A DNA stretch of 64,000 nucleotides from Competibacter_A sp002352125 (GCA_035441325.1 DAOROA010000007.1:1-64000); one strand, 5' to 3'; positions 9,679-19,477 are shown, numbered from the stretch's first letter. The notes: generated by a model not told the origin, from the letters alone. A program made the numbers and translations.

Positions 9679-10817
9679 GCGTAGCGCAATTGTTGCCCGC
9701 TTTGGACGGCGGCGGCGTGGAGCGCGGTACCTTGGAGGTGGCGCGGGAGCTGGTCCGGCAAGGACATCGTTCGGTGGTGATTTCTGCCGGCGGGCGATTG
9801 GTGCCGGAACTGTTGCGCGACGGCAGCGAGCATCTGGCTTGGCCGCTCGGCGTCAAGTCGCCGTGGACCCTGCGCTGGGTTTGGCCGTTGCGGCGCTGGC
9901 TGGAAGAGCAGCGAATCGATATCCTGCACGCCCGCTCCAGATTGCCGGCCTGGGTCGGCTGGCTGGCTTGGCGAGGCATGAATCCGATGACCCGGCCGCG
10001 CTTTGTCACCACGGTGCACGGACTGTATTCGGTTTCTCGCTACAGCGCCATCATGACTCGCGGCGAGCGGGTGATCGCGGTTTCCGAAACCGTGCGCGCG
10101 TATTTGCAGCGTCACTATCCCGAACTGCCGGCGAATCGCATCCAGGTGATCCAACGCGGCGTGGACCCGGCTGCATTTCCCTACGGTTATCGTCCCTCTA
10201 GCGGATGGCTGGCGGATTGGCGCCGGCAATATCCACAACTGTTCGATGTGCCGATCTTGACGCTGCCGGGACGGCTGAGCCGGCTCAAAGGGCACGAAGA
10301 TTTCATCGATCTGATCGCCCGGCTCCGGATGGGAGGGACGGTCGTCTATGGGTTGATCGTCGGCGGTCCCGAACCGGGCCGGCAGCGCTACGCCGATGGG
10401 TTGCGCGAAATGGCGCGGTCGCGGGGGGTAGGCGATGTCGTGTTGTTCGCTGGCCATCGCAGCGACATCCGCGAGATTTACGCGATTTCGACGCTGGTCT
10501 TATCGCTGTCGGCCAAACCGGAATCCTTCGGGCGGACGGTGTTGGAGGCGCTCGGTTTGGGTATACCCGTGGCCGGCTACGATCACGGTGGTGTCGGCGA
10601 GATTCTGCGGCGGATTTATCCGGTCGGCTTGGTATCGGTGGGCGATTCGGAGGCGTTGACGAAACGGGTGAAGGAATTGCTGGCCGCCGCGCCAGCCGTA
10701 CCGCCGGAGCCGGCCTATCCTTTGCGGCGGATGTTGGACGAAACGCTGGCATTGTATAAAACCTGTGCCGGGCGTTTGGGACTGGCACGCGAGGCGGATG
10801 CCAATCCGCTGAACTGA
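9666..10817 (+). CDS. Glycosyltransferase family 4, probably LPS core
   Basis: A 383-residue cytoplasmic GT-B glycosyltransferase. The N-terminal LLPALDGGGVERGTLE is the acceptor-side glycine-rich loop. The C-terminal KPESFGRTVLEALGLG carries the GT4 E-x7-E motif that holds the nucleotide sugar. I chose the ATG at 9666, inside the end of the ELM1-type gene, because the family start (VRLSVAQLLPAL) follows directly. It converges with the next gene over 37 bases. The sugar specificity is not predictable. Confidence 0.88.
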   Translation: MVRLSVAQLLPALDGGGVERGTLEVARELVRQGHRSVVISAGGRLVPELLRDGSEHLAWPLGVKSPWTLRWVWPLRRWLEEQRIDILHARSRLPAWVGWLAWRGMNPMTRPRFVTTVHGLYSVSRYSAIMTRGERVIAVSETVRAYLQRHYPELPANRIQVIQRGVDPAAFPYGYRPSSGWLADWRRQYPQLFDVPILTLPGRLSRLKGHEDFIDLIARLRMGGTVVYGLIVGGPEPGRQRYADGLREMARSRGVGDVVLFAGHRSDIREIYAISTLVLSLSAKPESFGRTVLEALGLGIPVAGYDHGGVGEILRRIYPVGLVSVGDSEALTKRVKELLAAAPAVPPEPAYPLRRMLDETLALYKTCAGRLGLAREADANPLN

Positions 10818-10854
10818 TCGCCGGATTTCGGCCGGCGCTCGCCGTGCTCTGGCG

Positions 10855-11922
10855 CTACGTCGTCAGCATTGCGCGATACAGTTCCAAATAAGCGTCGACG
10901 ATGGCGTCCTCCCCATGCCGGGCGACGAGCGTGCGGTGGCCGTTGGCTGCCAGTTCGAGGCGTAATGCTTCATTCTGCAGCAGCAGCTCCATGGCCGCCG
11001 CCAGGGATTTGGGATCGCCGACGGGAGTCAGCCATCCATCCTCGTGGTGGGTGATCGTGTCCGCCGGCCCCAAGGCACGAGTAGACAGCACCGCGCGGCT
11101 GCGCGCCCACGCTTCCAGGATGGTGTTGCCTAAACCTTCCTGTCGCGAGGAACATACGCACAGATCGGCCAGCTCCTGAAAGCGGCCAGCATGATCGTGC
11201 CAGCCAGGCCAGCGCACTCGGCGGTCGATGCCAAGTTGCGCGGCATACTGCCGAAGCCGCCCCGCCAATGGCCCGTCGCCGACTACGATCAAATGAATCG
11301 GCCGATCATTGATATGGGCGGGAAGGGAGGCGAAAGCCGCGAGCAAATCGTCGAAGCCTTTGACCGGATGCAGACGACCTACTGCGGTCACGACCAGCGC
11401 ATCGGCGGGAATATCGAGTTCGCGTCGTAGCTGATGAAGGTCGGCCGAGGAACTAAGGTGGTATGGCGCAACGAAGTTGCTGATGTGAAAAATCCGGCTG
11501 GCCGGAAAGCCGTGGCGAATCAGATATTCGCGAATTCCCGCGCTGGCTGCGATCCAGGCGTGGGCGTGCCGGAAACCGCGAGGATCGTAGTAGCCGCCTA
11601 GTCGAGCGAGGTGGATCGGGCGCTGGTTCTTCGACAGGTGCGTCAGCCGGGTAGCCCGACCCATATAGGTCTGGACGATGTCGGGCTGGTGTTCTCGCAA
11701 GATTCGCGCGATTTGCCAGCGCGATTCCAAATCCCAAACTCCGCGCATGGGAACGTGAGCCTGCACGACGTCCGCCCGCAATCGGGCCGCTACGTCTCCC
11801 TCCTCCACGGTAATTGCCGATACGGGATAGCCGCGCATCGATAAGGCGTTGACGAGGCGAACGTAAAATAATTCGGCACCGCCTAGCGCCTTGCCGCCGA
11901 CGATGTGGCACGATGCGATCAT
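10855..11922 (-). CDS. Glycosyltransferase family 4
   Basis: A 355-residue GT4 enzyme on the opposite strand. The N-terminal GGKALGGAELFYVRL loop and the C-terminal SSRQEGLGNTILEAW with the E-x7-E motif are clear. It probably adds a sugar in LPS core or O-polysaccharide synthesis, judging from neighbours on both sides. The ATG at 11922 faces the GT9 gene across a 331-base AT-rich intergenic region. The two genes may therefore share a divergent promoter region. Confidence 0.88.
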   Translation of the reverse strand: MIASCHIVGGKALGGAELFYVRLVNALSMRGYPVSAITVEEGDVAARLRADVVQAHVPMRGVWDLESRWQIARILREHQPDIVQTYMGRATRLTHLSKNQRPIHLARLGGYYDPRGFRHAHAWIAASAGIREYLIRHGFPASRIFHISNFVAPYHLSSSADLHQLRRELDIPADALVVTAVGRLHPVKGFDDLLAAFASLPAHINDRPIHLIVVGDGPLAGRLRQYAAQLGIDRRVRWPGWHDHAGRFQELADLCVCSSRQEGLGNTILEAWARSRAVLSTRALGPADTITHHEDGWLTPVGDPKSLAAAMELLLQNEALRLELAANGHRTLVARHGEDAIVDAYLELYRAMLTT

Positions 11923-12253
11923 GAATTCGAGAAAGTCATGTTATTCGAGAACGACGAAATATCGCTGCCAAACGGATAGTCGAGCGAATCCTAGCCGATC
12001 GGAGATGCATTGCCATCGCTTTTCACCGCCTGGCGGCGTTGGTCGGATGGTAACCCGTTATTCTACGCAAGTCCTCCTGATCTTTGGCTCTATAGGAGGG
12101 GATCGGCAGTGCGGATATGATATATAAATCGGACTAACGCGATTGCATGGATTCGTGATTAAAATTCGGAGCATGAAAGTTTTCGAACGGCGAGCGAAGC
12201 ATTCGGTTCGGCATGCCTCATGCCGGCTCGATTCGAACGAGCCAGGGCGGTAC
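11923..12253. other. Divergent intergenic region, no gene
   Basis: This lies between the GT4 gene (minus) and the GT9 gene (plus). It holds a short hairpin whose arms are cctcct (12073-12078) and aggagg (12094-12099). A -10-like tatgatatataaat follows near 12116-12128, which could serve the plus-strand gene. I see no coding sequence I would defend. Confidence 0.4.
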
Positions 12254-13270
12254 ATGAGACTCGCTCCTTCCGGACGAACGTTGATCGTGCAACCGCTGCC
12301 CGGCATCGGCGACATGGTTTGGCACTTGCCACACATTCACGCCATTGCTGCGACGACCGCCGCCGGCCGGGTGGATATCCTGACCAAACCGCGTTCTTTG
12401 GCCGACCGCTTGCTGAGCGCCGATCGCAGCGTGGATCGGGTTCTTTGGCTGGAACGCGATGCCGGTCGTCATGCCGGGGTGAGCGGATTGTTTCGGCTGG
12501 CGGCGTTGTTGCGCCGGGAAACCTATCAGCGGGTGTGGCTGCTGCACGGCAGCGCCCGCTACGCGTTGGCCGCTTGGCTGGCCGGTATCCCAGAGCGGAT
12601 CGGCTATGGCGCCGGTTTGCAGCGGTTGTTGTTGAGCGTGCCGGTGCGGTTGCCGGCCCGCTACCGCCATGCTCAGCCGATGATTCGGGCCGATGCTTTG
12701 TTGGAGTTGCTGGATGTTCCATCGGGCGAACCGGAGCCTCGGCTAGCGGTGTCGGTGGAGGCGGCGCGGGTGGTCGCGGCGCGCTTCGCGGCTTGGCCGT
12801 CGCCTTGGATTGCATTGGGTGTCGGCAGCAGCGAGCCCTGGAAACAGTGGGGTGCCGCGCGCTTTGCGGAACTGACTTTAGCGCTGAATCGTCGAGGTGC
12901 CGGTTCGGTGTTCATCATCGGTGGGCCGGCGGAACGGCTGCTGGCCGACCAGATTTTCGCGCAGGTGTCGAGCGGTCGCGGCAGGGCGGCCGATGCGGTG
13001 GCGTTGCCGCTGGAGCAGACAGCGGCGCTGTTGGCTGTCTGCCGCTATTACGTCGGCAACGATACCGGCGTCCTCAACATGGCTGCGGCGTTGCAGATAC
13101 CGGTGATCGGTTTGTTCGGAGGGTCGCCGCCGTTGACGCATTCCCGCTTCATTCGGGCGGTTACGCCACCGGCCGGCGAACGTGGTATGGCGGCCATTGC
13201 GGTCGTTCACGTACTCGAGATGCTAGCGCGTCTGGACCGAGTCTATGAAGAAAATCGTAATCTTACGTGA
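12254..13270 (+). CDS. Glycosyltransferase family 9 (heptosyltransferase-like)
   Basis: A 338-residue GT9 enzyme related to ADP-heptose:LPS heptosyltransferases, which build the LPS inner core on the cytoplasmic face. The N-terminal PLPGIGDMVWHLPH loop and the C-terminal YVGNDTGVLNMAAAL donor site are family hallmarks. I chose the ATG at 12254 because it places the glycine loop at the usual distance. In-frame starts at 12143 (TTG) and 12173 (ATG) exist but add unconserved sequence. The end overlaps the O-antigen-ligase-like gene by 26 bases. Confidence 0.85.
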   Translation: MRLAPSGRTLIVQPLPGIGDMVWHLPHIHAIAATTAAGRVDILTKPRSLADRLLSADRSVDRVLWLERDAGRHAGVSGLFRLAALLRRETYQRVWLLHGSARYALAAWLAGIPERIGYGAGLQRLLLSVPVRLPARYRHAQPMIRADALLELLDVPSGEPEPRLAVSVEAARVVAARFAAWPSPWIALGVGSSEPWKQWGAARFAELTLALNRRGAGSVFIIGGPAERLLADQIFAQVSSGRGRAADAVALPLEQTAALLAVCRYYVGNDTGVLNMAAALQIPVIGLFGGSPPLTHSRFIRAVTPPAGERGMAAIAVVHVLEMLARLDRVYEENRNLT

Positions 13271-14480
13271 CCACCTTCGAGACGCTTTTTTTCGGTGGGG
13301 CTGGTTGGTGCCGACGGTATTGCCACTAACCCAACTCGGCGGTCGTGGGTTGTTCAATTCGGCCGCCGGCCTTTACGCCCTCTGGGGGTTATCCAGCTTT
13401 TGGAGTCGTCGCGAACGGTTGGATCGCTTGACCACCCTGCTGTATGTCTTGCTGCTGGGTATATATCTGTTGGGTATTCCCGGCTCGGTCGATTTGAAGC
13501 GCGGTTTCCGATTGTGGATGGAATTTGGCTTGGAGAGTCTTTCCTTACTCTTGATGCAGATGGCACTTCGCGAATCTCCCGCGAACCCAAATCGCTTCGT
13601 GAACGCTATGGCGTTGTTCGGCGGGCTGACTATCGGCGGATTGTATCTGCTGCTGCCGTATCATGCGCTAGGCTGGTCCGGCCAGCCGTTCGACCCCACC
13701 CGACTGCGACAGGATAGCTTGCCGTTACTGCTGCCGTTCGTATTGTACTGGTTTTGGCGGCAAGACTATGGCCGCTGGCGATACGGCGCGATGGCGGGTG
13801 CCGTGGTGGTGGTGCTGAGCTACATAGTGGCCGCCGAAGGGCGAGCGGCGCTGTTCGGGCTCGTCGTGGGATTGATGGTGTTTTGCGGGACGGTGTTGGG
13901 CTGGCGACTGCGATGGATCGCGCTGGTAGGCGTGGCGGTATTGCTGGCCGGCATCGCCGCTCACACTGGGCCGTTTCGCAAGGCGGAGCTGGACCCCGAT
14001 CATCCTTTGGATGCGTTTACCGCTGGCCGCACCATTCTATGGCGACAAGCGTTGCAACATCCTCCTGCGCGGCCGTGGTTAGGTGTGGGAATCGGCAGCG
14101 GAATTCATGCCGAGGAGGTATTGCGTTTCAAAATTGGCGATACTTCTGTGCAGGTCAAGCACCTGCATAATTTTTTGCTGGATGCCTGGTACGAAACCGG
14201 AATCCTGGGGGCCGGTTTGCTCTTGGCGTTGATCGGTGTCGTATTCGGTCGGTTAGCCCGAGCCTGGCGGCGACTGCCTGCCGAAGATCGCCAGCGTAGC
14301 GGTGTATTGCTGGCTGCGGCGTTGGCCATTATTGCCGCTGGACTGTTGAGTTTTGGTTATACCTCCCAGAATTTTGCGTGCTTTTTCTTCGTCTGTTTGG
14401 GCGGGCTGGTCCATTTCGGCCGGGCGCATCGCCAGGAGCTTATATCACCGGCCGGCGGTACAATTCGGGATCAACATTGA
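13245..14480 (+). CDS. O-antigen ligase / polymerase family membrane protein
   Basis: A 411-residue, very hydrophobic protein with about ten to twelve predicted membrane spans and a large periplasmic loop containing RTILWRQALQHP. The conserved KHLHNFLLDAWYETG near residue 305 matches the Wzy_C/WaaL signature with its periplasmic His. It probably ligates O-polysaccharide to lipid A-core in the periplasm. A Wzy-type polymerase cannot be excluded. Overlap with the upstream GT9 gene indicates one transcript. Confidence 0.8.
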   Translation: MKKIVILRDHLRDAFFRWGWLVPTVLPLTQLGGRGLFNSAAGLYALWGLSSFWSRRERLDRLTTLLYVLLLGIYLLGIPGSVDLKRGFRLWMEFGLESLSLLLMQMALRESPANPNRFVNAMALFGGLTIGGLYLLLPYHALGWSGQPFDPTRLRQDSLPLLLPFVLYWFWRQDYGRWRYGAMAGAVVVVLSYIVAAEGRAALFGLVVGLMVFCGTVLGWRLRWIALVGVAVLLAGIAAHTGPFRKAELDPDHPLDAFTAGRTILWRQALQHPPARPWLGVGIGSGIHAEEVLRFKIGDTSVQVKHLHNFLLDAWYETGILGAGLLLALIGVVFGRLARAWRRLPAEDRQRSGVLLAAALAIIAAGLLSFGYTSQNFACFFFVCLGGLVHFGRAHRQELISPAGGTIRDQH

Positions 14481-14681
14481 CGATAGCATTTTCGCCGTAC
14501 AAGGTTTTTGCTTTGCCGCACCGGACATCCGGCGAGGATGGCCGCTTCCATCGGCAGGATAGTCGAACATTGCGAGCACACCCGAGAACGTTGCGGGGCT
14601 ATGTCGTGCCAAACGGCGAAGAATCGTGTTGCCGATGTTTTTGGGAACGCCCTAGGGCGGTTTGCCGACTCGATACAGGTT

Positions 14682-15518
14682 ATGCCCATGGCGGATAAGC
14701 AACTTTCTGTGTTTGTGACCACTTACAACAATGGCCGCACGCTGTCTGCCTGCCTGGAAAGCGTCAAGTGGGCCGACGAGATCGTCGTGCTGGATTCTTT
14801 TAGCGCCGATGATACGCTCGCCATCGCGCATCGCTATGGGGCGCGAACCGCGCAACACGCGTTCATGGGGTATGGTCCGCAAAAGCGAATGGCTCTGGCG
14901 GCGACCACGCACGATTGGGTGCTGCTGCTGGATGCCGACGAGGTGTTGTCGCCGGCTCTCCAAGCCGAAATTTGCCAACTGCTGGGGAGGGGTGGTCCGG
15001 CGGCGGATGGCTATGAAATCCCGCGCCAGGAACAACTGTTCTGGCGAATGTACAGTGCGGCGACCCGCATGAATTATTATTTACGCCTGTTCGACAAGCG
15101 TAAGGGTATTATCGACGATATGCCCGTTCACGCCGCCCCCAAGGTGCGGGGTAGCGTCGCCCGCCTTAAGTCGCCCTTGTATCACTATGGCGAAACCGAC
15201 GTCCACACCAAAATCGAAAAAATCAACGCTTATTCGACGGGGTTGGTGGCGGATAAGATCGGAAAAAATCGCTGGGGAATAGGGCTGATCATGATCTGTT
15301 ATCCGCCGCTGTTTTTCATCCGCAGCTATCTGTTCAAGCGCAACTTTTTAAACGGCTGGGCAGGATTTATCAATTCGGTAATCGCGGCTTTTTACGTCTT
15401 TCTCAAGTACGCCAAGTTGTACGAACATCACCAGTTTGCCAAGTATGGGAGGCGGTTGCTGCCAGATGGCGCGCCACCCCTGCCGGGCGAATACCAAGCT
15501 CGTGCTACCGATACCTGA
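14682..15518 (+). CDS. Glycosyltransferase family 2 (LPS core WaaE/KdtX type)
   Basis: A 278-residue GT-A enzyme. The N-terminal LSVFVTTYNNGRTL and WADEIVVLDSFSADDT and the metal-binding LLLDADEVLS (DxD) define family 2. A C-terminal hydrophobic helix region around IGLIMICYPPLFFIRSYLF suggests membrane association. This arrangement resembles the WaaE/KdtX core beta-glucosyltransferases. I chose the ATG at 14682, with one at 14688 also possible. About 200 non-coding bases precede it. Confidence 0.82.
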   Translation: MPMADKQLSVFVTTYNNGRTLSACLESVKWADEIVVLDSFSADDTLAIAHRYGARTAQHAFMGYGPQKRMALAATTHDWVLLLDADEVLSPALQAEICQLLGRGGPAADGYEIPRQEQLFWRMYSAATRMNYYLRLFDKRKGIIDDMPVHAAPKVRGSVARLKSPLYHYGETDVHTKIEKINAYSTGLVADKIGKNRWGIGLIMICYPPLFFIRSYLFKRNFLNGWAGFINSVIAAFYVFLKYAKLYEHHQFAKYGRRLLPDGAPPLPGEYQARATDT

Positions 15519-15552
15519 TGCCCGGCCGGTGGCGCTATCCGGCGAATCAAGC

Positions 15553-16605
15553 CTACCGCAGCGTTTGCTCGTGCAGGTGCCGCAGCACGAGCGATGGCGT
15601 CACCATCGCCATGCAGGTGTGGTGAGAACAGGTTTTCGAGTAACAGTTGATGCAAGGCAGATCGGCTTGCAGGGTCGTGACGTTGTCGCCTAAGGGTTTG
15701 ACCCGGCGCGGATCGGTAGGTCCGCAGATCACCGTCATGGGCGTGGCCGTCACGGCGGCCAGATGGGCGGTGCCGGTATCGTTGGCGACGATGAAGCGCG
15801 CCGGCTCGCAGAGTGGCGGGATATCGAGAATTTCGGTTTGTCCGCACAGATTCACCAGCCAGGGGCCGCACATTTGGGCAATGCGCCGGCATTCCTCCAC
15901 TTCGTCCGGGCCACCGATCAGCGCGATTCGATCCAATCCCTCCCGGTGGAGTCGATTCGCCAGCATCCCGAAGCGAGCGGCGCCCCAGCGTTTCAAAAAA
16001 CCGTTGGCGTTGCAGCCCGGCAAAAAAATCGCGTAACGACCCGGTTTCAATCCATGGGCGACGGCAATTTGCCGAGCGCGGGCGCGATGATGATCGGGAA
16101 TGTGCAACACGGGCCGCGGTGTCGCGGTGGGAATGCCGCCTGCCTGCAATGCGGCGTGCATTCGGGTCGGAATGCGGGTAGAGCGCGGAGAAACGTCCGG
16201 GGCGATGTTGTAAGGCCATTGCCGGTTGTTGCCGATGCGGTAAGGAATTCGTGCGCCGCTCAGCCAGAGCAAGGTCAGCAATATCCTGGAACGGTCGTTC
16301 GATTGAAGATCGATTATCAAGTCGTAATGCGACTGGCGCACTTGCCGTAGCCATTCTCGTGCCGCTGCCGCCGGATGACGCGAATCGCGCAGATGGATCG
16401 CAAAAACTCGCTGGAATCGTGGATCGTGAGCGAAAAGCTTTTCCCAAGCCGGCAAAGTATTGAGATGGATTTCCCGGCCCTGGAACGCGCGGGCGATGTC
16501 CTCGAACAGCGCGGTGGCGATGATCACATCCCCCATTGCGCTCCATTTGATGATCAGGATACGGCGAATGGCCGGGTTGGCGGGCAGGTCGATGCCGGCG
16601 AGCAT
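15553..16605 (-). CDS. Glycosyltransferase family 9 (RfaQ/WaaQ-like heptosyltransferase)
   Basis: A 350-residue GT9 enzyme with the N-terminal ILIIKWSAMGDVIIAT loop and the C-terminal IVANDTGTAHLAAVT donor-binding region. The Cys-rich tail (PCINCYSKTCSHHTCM) is typical of the WaaQ/heptosyltransferase III branch. It is expected to transfer heptose to LPS inner core from ADP-heptose. It lies just downstream (15 bases) of the acyltransferase gene on the same strand, probably in one operon. Confidence 0.87.
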   Translation of the reverse strand: MLAGIDLPANPAIRRILIIKWSAMGDVIIATALFEDIARAFQGREIHLNTLPAWEKLFAHDPRFQRVFAIHLRDSRHPAAAAREWLRQVRQSHYDLIIDLQSNDRSRILLTLLWLSGARIPYRIGNNRQWPYNIAPDVSPRSTRIPTRMHAALQAGGIPTATPRPVLHIPDHHRARARQIAVAHGLKPGRYAIFLPGCNANGFLKRWGAARFGMLANRLHREGLDRIALIGGPDEVEECRRIAQMCGPWLVNLCGQTEILDIPPLCEPARFIVANDTGTAHLAAVTATPMTVICGPTDPRRVKPLGDNVTTLQADLPCINCYSKTCSHHTCMAMVTPSLVLRHLHEQTLR

Positions 16606-16620
16606 GCGAGCGATCCGGAT

Positions 16621-17550
16621 TTACGGCCCGTACAGGCTAGGTTTGCCCGGCGGTTGAGTTTTGAAGCGACGGTGGACCCAAAGATACTGCTCGGGCGCTT
16701 GGCGGACATAGCGTTCCAGCAGTTCGTTGATCCGCTGGGTATCGGCTTCGACATCGGCGCTCGGAAAGTCGGCCAATGCGGGCAGAATGACGACTTCGTA
16801 ACCGGCTGTTCCGGGCAACCGTTTGGGAAAATACGGTACCACTGCCGCGCCGCTCAGTGCAGCCAGCCGCGAGGTGGCCGTGACCGTGCAGGCCGTTACC
16901 CCGAAAAACGGCACGAAAACGCTGTTGCGGATGCCGTGGTTTTGGTCGGGAGCATACCAGACCGCCCGTCCTTTCTTGAAAGCGCGCAGCAAGCCGCGAA
17001 CGTCCTCGTGCGGCAACGGCGGTAGCCGGGACCGCCGCTCGCGTTCGCGACGCATCACGGTTTCGTACAGCGGATTTTTGTGGGATCGATACATGGCGTG
17101 GAACGGCTGGTGCCAAGTGATGAATCGGGCGCCCAGCTCCAGCGTGGTGAAGTGTCCGGTCAGCAGAATCACGCCCTTACCGCGTGCCAGCGCTTGTTCG
17201 AGATGGTCTGCGCCTTCGACCCGGGCCAATCCTCGCAGCTTTGCATCCGGTGCCCACCAAGCCATGGCCGTTTCGAACAAGCCGATACCCAAGGCGGTAA
17301 AATGCGCCTCCAACAAAGCGGTTCGCCGAATTGGAGATAATTCTGGGAAACACAATGTCAGATTGATTTCGGCAATACGCCGGCGACGTCGAGCGATTTT
17401 GCTCAGCCAGCGGCCGGCTTGTCCGCCGATGGCGAGTTGCCAGCGAAACGGCAGGGCGGCCATGGCTTTCATCAGGCCCAGGCCCAGCCAGATCGGCCAG
17501 TAACGCGGTGCCAAAAACCGCCGATCAAGCAGCCAGGTGCGTTTGGTCAC
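16621..17550 (-). CDS. Lipid A late acyltransferase (LpxL/LpxM family)
   Basis: A 309-residue inner-membrane acyltransferase. An N-terminal membrane-associated segment (about 18-40) precedes the HxxxxE catalytic motif in LLTGHFTTLELGAR. This glutamate form is typical of LpxL/HtrB. The conserved AMYRSHKNPLYE and VWYAPDQNHG segments also match. It transfers an acyl chain from acyl-ACP to Kdo-lipid A. The start is GTG at 17550. Whether it is the lauroyl or myristoyl enzyme cannot be told from sequence. Confidence 0.88.
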   Translation of the reverse strand: MTKRTWLLDRRFLAPRYWPIWLGLGLMKAMAALPFRWQLAIGGQAGRWLSKIARRRRRIAEINLTLCFPELSPIRRTALLEAHFTALGIGLFETAMAWWAPDAKLRGLARVEGADHLEQALARGKGVILLTGHFTTLELGARFITWHQPFHAMYRSHKNPLYETVMRRERERRSRLPPLPHEDVRGLLRAFKKGRAVWYAPDQNHGIRNSVFVPFFGVTACTVTATSRLAALSGAAVVPYFPKRLPGTAGYEVVILPALADFPSADVEADTQRINELLERYVRQAPEQYLWVHRRFKTQPPGKPSLYGP

Positions 17551-17646
17551 GGTTGGTTGTGCGGGTATTCATGAGGCCGGTATTGTAAACGGCCCCGACG
17601 TGACAAGCATCCGCTCATTTTCAGTTGCGAACCTGGAGCTTAACCT

Positions 17647-18588
17647 ATGATGTCAACGTATTTAGTGACTGGTGCGGCCGGTTTCATCGGCAGCCATTCC
17701 GTCGAGTGGTTGCTCGGCCAGGGGCAGCGGGTGGTCGGGGTCGACAACCTGCGGACCGGACACCTGGAAAATCTCGCCGACGCGCGATCGTCGCCTCGTT
17801 TCGAGTGGGTGCTCGCCGACGCCGGCGATGAAGCGGCGATGCGAGTTTTGTTCGAGCAGCATCGTTTTGCGGGCGTGCTGCATTTGGCGGCGCTGGTCAG
17901 CGTTCCGGAAAGCTTCCGCGATCCCGCGCTCAATTCCCGCCTGAACTTGGTTGCGGTGGACAATCTCGCCCGATTGTGTCTCGAATTCGATTGCAAGCGT
18001 TTCGTGTTTGCTTCGTCGGCTGCCGTATACGGTACTGCCGCCGCGTTGCCCAACCGGGAATCGGCATCGCCGCAACCGCAGTCGCCCTATGCTGCCGCCA
18101 AGTTGGCCGCCGAGGTGATGCTGTTGGGCTACGCAGCCAGCTACGGGCTGGAAGCCGTTTGCTTGCGCTATTTTAACGTTTATGGACCCCGCCAGGATCC
18201 CACCTCGCCCTACTCGGGCGTGCTATCCATTTTTACCGATCGATGCCAGCGCGGTTTGCCGGTAACCGTTTATGGCGATGGCGAGCAGACGCGAGACTTC
18301 GTCTCGGTGCGAGATGTCGCGCGAGCCAACGGCAAATCTCTGCTCGATACGGGCGTCGTCGTTGGACGCTACAATGTGTGTACCGGTCGCGCGGTTTCCT
18401 TAAACCAGGTTTTGGCGATTTATCGAGAGCTGTTTCCGGGCGTGCCGCCGACCACCTATGCCGAGGCTCGAATAGGCGATATTCGGCATTCTTTGGGCGA
18501 TCCACAACTGCTGCAAGATATGCTTCGATTCGAAGCGGTCATACTGTTCGCGCAGGGTTTGCGCGAATTGGCGTTGGCGAATCGATAA
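17647..18588 (+). CDS. NAD-dependent nucleotide-sugar epimerase/dehydratase (SDR)
   Basis: A 313-residue extended SDR enzyme. TGAAGFIGSH near the N-terminus is the GxxGxxG NAD site. SSAAVYG gives the catalytic Ser and SPYAAAKLAAE the Y-x3-K pair. The RYFNVYGPRQ segment is typical of UDP-hexose 4-epimerases (GalE/WbpP type). It is likely to make a sugar nucleotide for the surrounding LPS genes. GGAG at 17635-17638 is spaced well for the ATG at 17647. It is somewhat shorter than typical GalE. Confidence 0.87.
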   Translation: MMSTYLVTGAAGFIGSHSVEWLLGQGQRVVGVDNLRTGHLENLADARSSPRFEWVLADAGDEAAMRVLFEQHRFAGVLHLAALVSVPESFRDPALNSRLNLVAVDNLARLCLEFDCKRFVFASSAAVYGTAAALPNRESASPQPQSPYAAAKLAAEVMLLGYAASYGLEAVCLRYFNVYGPRQDPTSPYSGVLSIFTDRCQRGLPVTVYGDGEQTRDFVSVRDVARANGKSLLDTGVVVGRYNVCTGRAVSLNQVLAIYRELFPGVPPTTYAEARIGDIRHSLGDPQLLQDMLRFEAVILFAQGLRELALANR

Positions 18589-18664
18589 GACTTTATGGCG
18601 AAAGTTCGATAGCGGCTCGTTGATGGCCCGGCAACAGATCGGTTCCCAGCTTTGCCGGGGAAAC

Positions 18665-19477
18665 TCACCATGGATCTCGACGGGCCGATGCAGGCCCGGG
18701 AGCGGGCTTGTCCGCCCGCCAGCCCCAGCGCGGCCGCCGAAAAGGCGACAGGGGACTTTCTATCGGCCCCAGCGGTCGAGCCGGAATACCCGCCTCCCGA
18801 AACAAGCGATCTTGACGTTCGGCTTCCGCCTCGCCTTGATTGATCACCAACAAGCCACCGCCCGATGGGAGGAGCGACCAAGTGTGCGTTAGCAGCCGAA
18901 GCGGCAGCAGGAATCGATCGGGCAAACCCCAGGCTCGTAGCGGTGCTGCGTGAAGAAACGGTAGAAACCAGGTGACGAAGCCGTAAGGGCCTTGCAAGTC
19001 CAGCAAGTCTCCGGCGATGTAGCGACAGCCGGTCAGGGACCGCGCGACGAATTCGCCGTGGGCGCGGCGGGTGGTCAGGGTCCAATACCGGCGGTGGGCG
19101 TCCAGCTCCACGCCGTGCCATGAATCGCCGGACCACGCCTGCAAGCCCGGCAGATAGCAGCCGTTTTTGCAGCCGATATCCAGATACGGTGCGGGATAGG
19201 TCGGAGGACCGGCGTAGCGATCCAGCACGTCCAACACATACAGGCTTTCCCGGAAACCTTGCGCGTCGCAAGCCTTCGCCCATTTGGCAAGATCGTAGCG
19301 ATCCGCTAACGCTTTGGCGGCCGGGTGCAGCGCCGGGGGCAGCGTTCGCCATAAAGCCGGTAACGTCCGGGGTCGGCGAAGTACCGGTGGCGACCATGTG
19401 AAAGCGTTGCGCCACCGCCAAGCCCACTCGCGGCCGAGTTCGGCGGCGGCTAGTTGGACGCGGGAGTACGATGGCAT
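18665..19477 (-). CDS. Putative class I SAM-dependent methyltransferase
   Basis: A protein of about 270 residues with a motif I-like YLDIGCKNGCYLPGL near residues 98-112, followed by HGVELD, which resembles motif II. This suggests an S-adenosylmethionine fold. The rest is poorly conserved to my eye and the C-terminus is Pro/Arg-rich. I prefer the ATG at 19477; a GTG at 19543 would add 22 residues. It converges with the epimerase gene and may methylate a glycan or glycolipid made by the locus (inference). Confidence 0.55.
   Translation of the reverse strand: MPSYSRVQLAAAELGREWAWRWRNAFTWSPPVLRRPRTLPALWRTLPPALHPAAKALADRYDLAKWAKACDAQGFRESLYVLDVLDRYAGPPTYPAPYLDIGCKNGCYLPGLQAWSGDSWHGVELDAHRRYWTLTTRRAHGEFVARSLTGCRYIAGDLLDLQGPYGFVTWFLPFLHAAPLRAWGLPDRFLLPLRLLTHTWSLLPSGGGLLVINQGEAEAERQDRLFREAGIPARPLGPIESPLSPFRRPRWGWRADKPAPGPASARRDPW

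Noticed and set aside
15428..16546. A 372-residue minus-strand frame over the WaaQ-like gene
   Set aside because: Overlaps a clear GT9 gene on the same strand in another frame and has shadow-like Arg/Pro/Ser-rich composition.
18456..19427. A longer alternative minus-strand frame at the methyltransferase locus
   Set aside because: It lacks any motif, whereas the chosen frame has the SAM-like LDIGCKNG segment.
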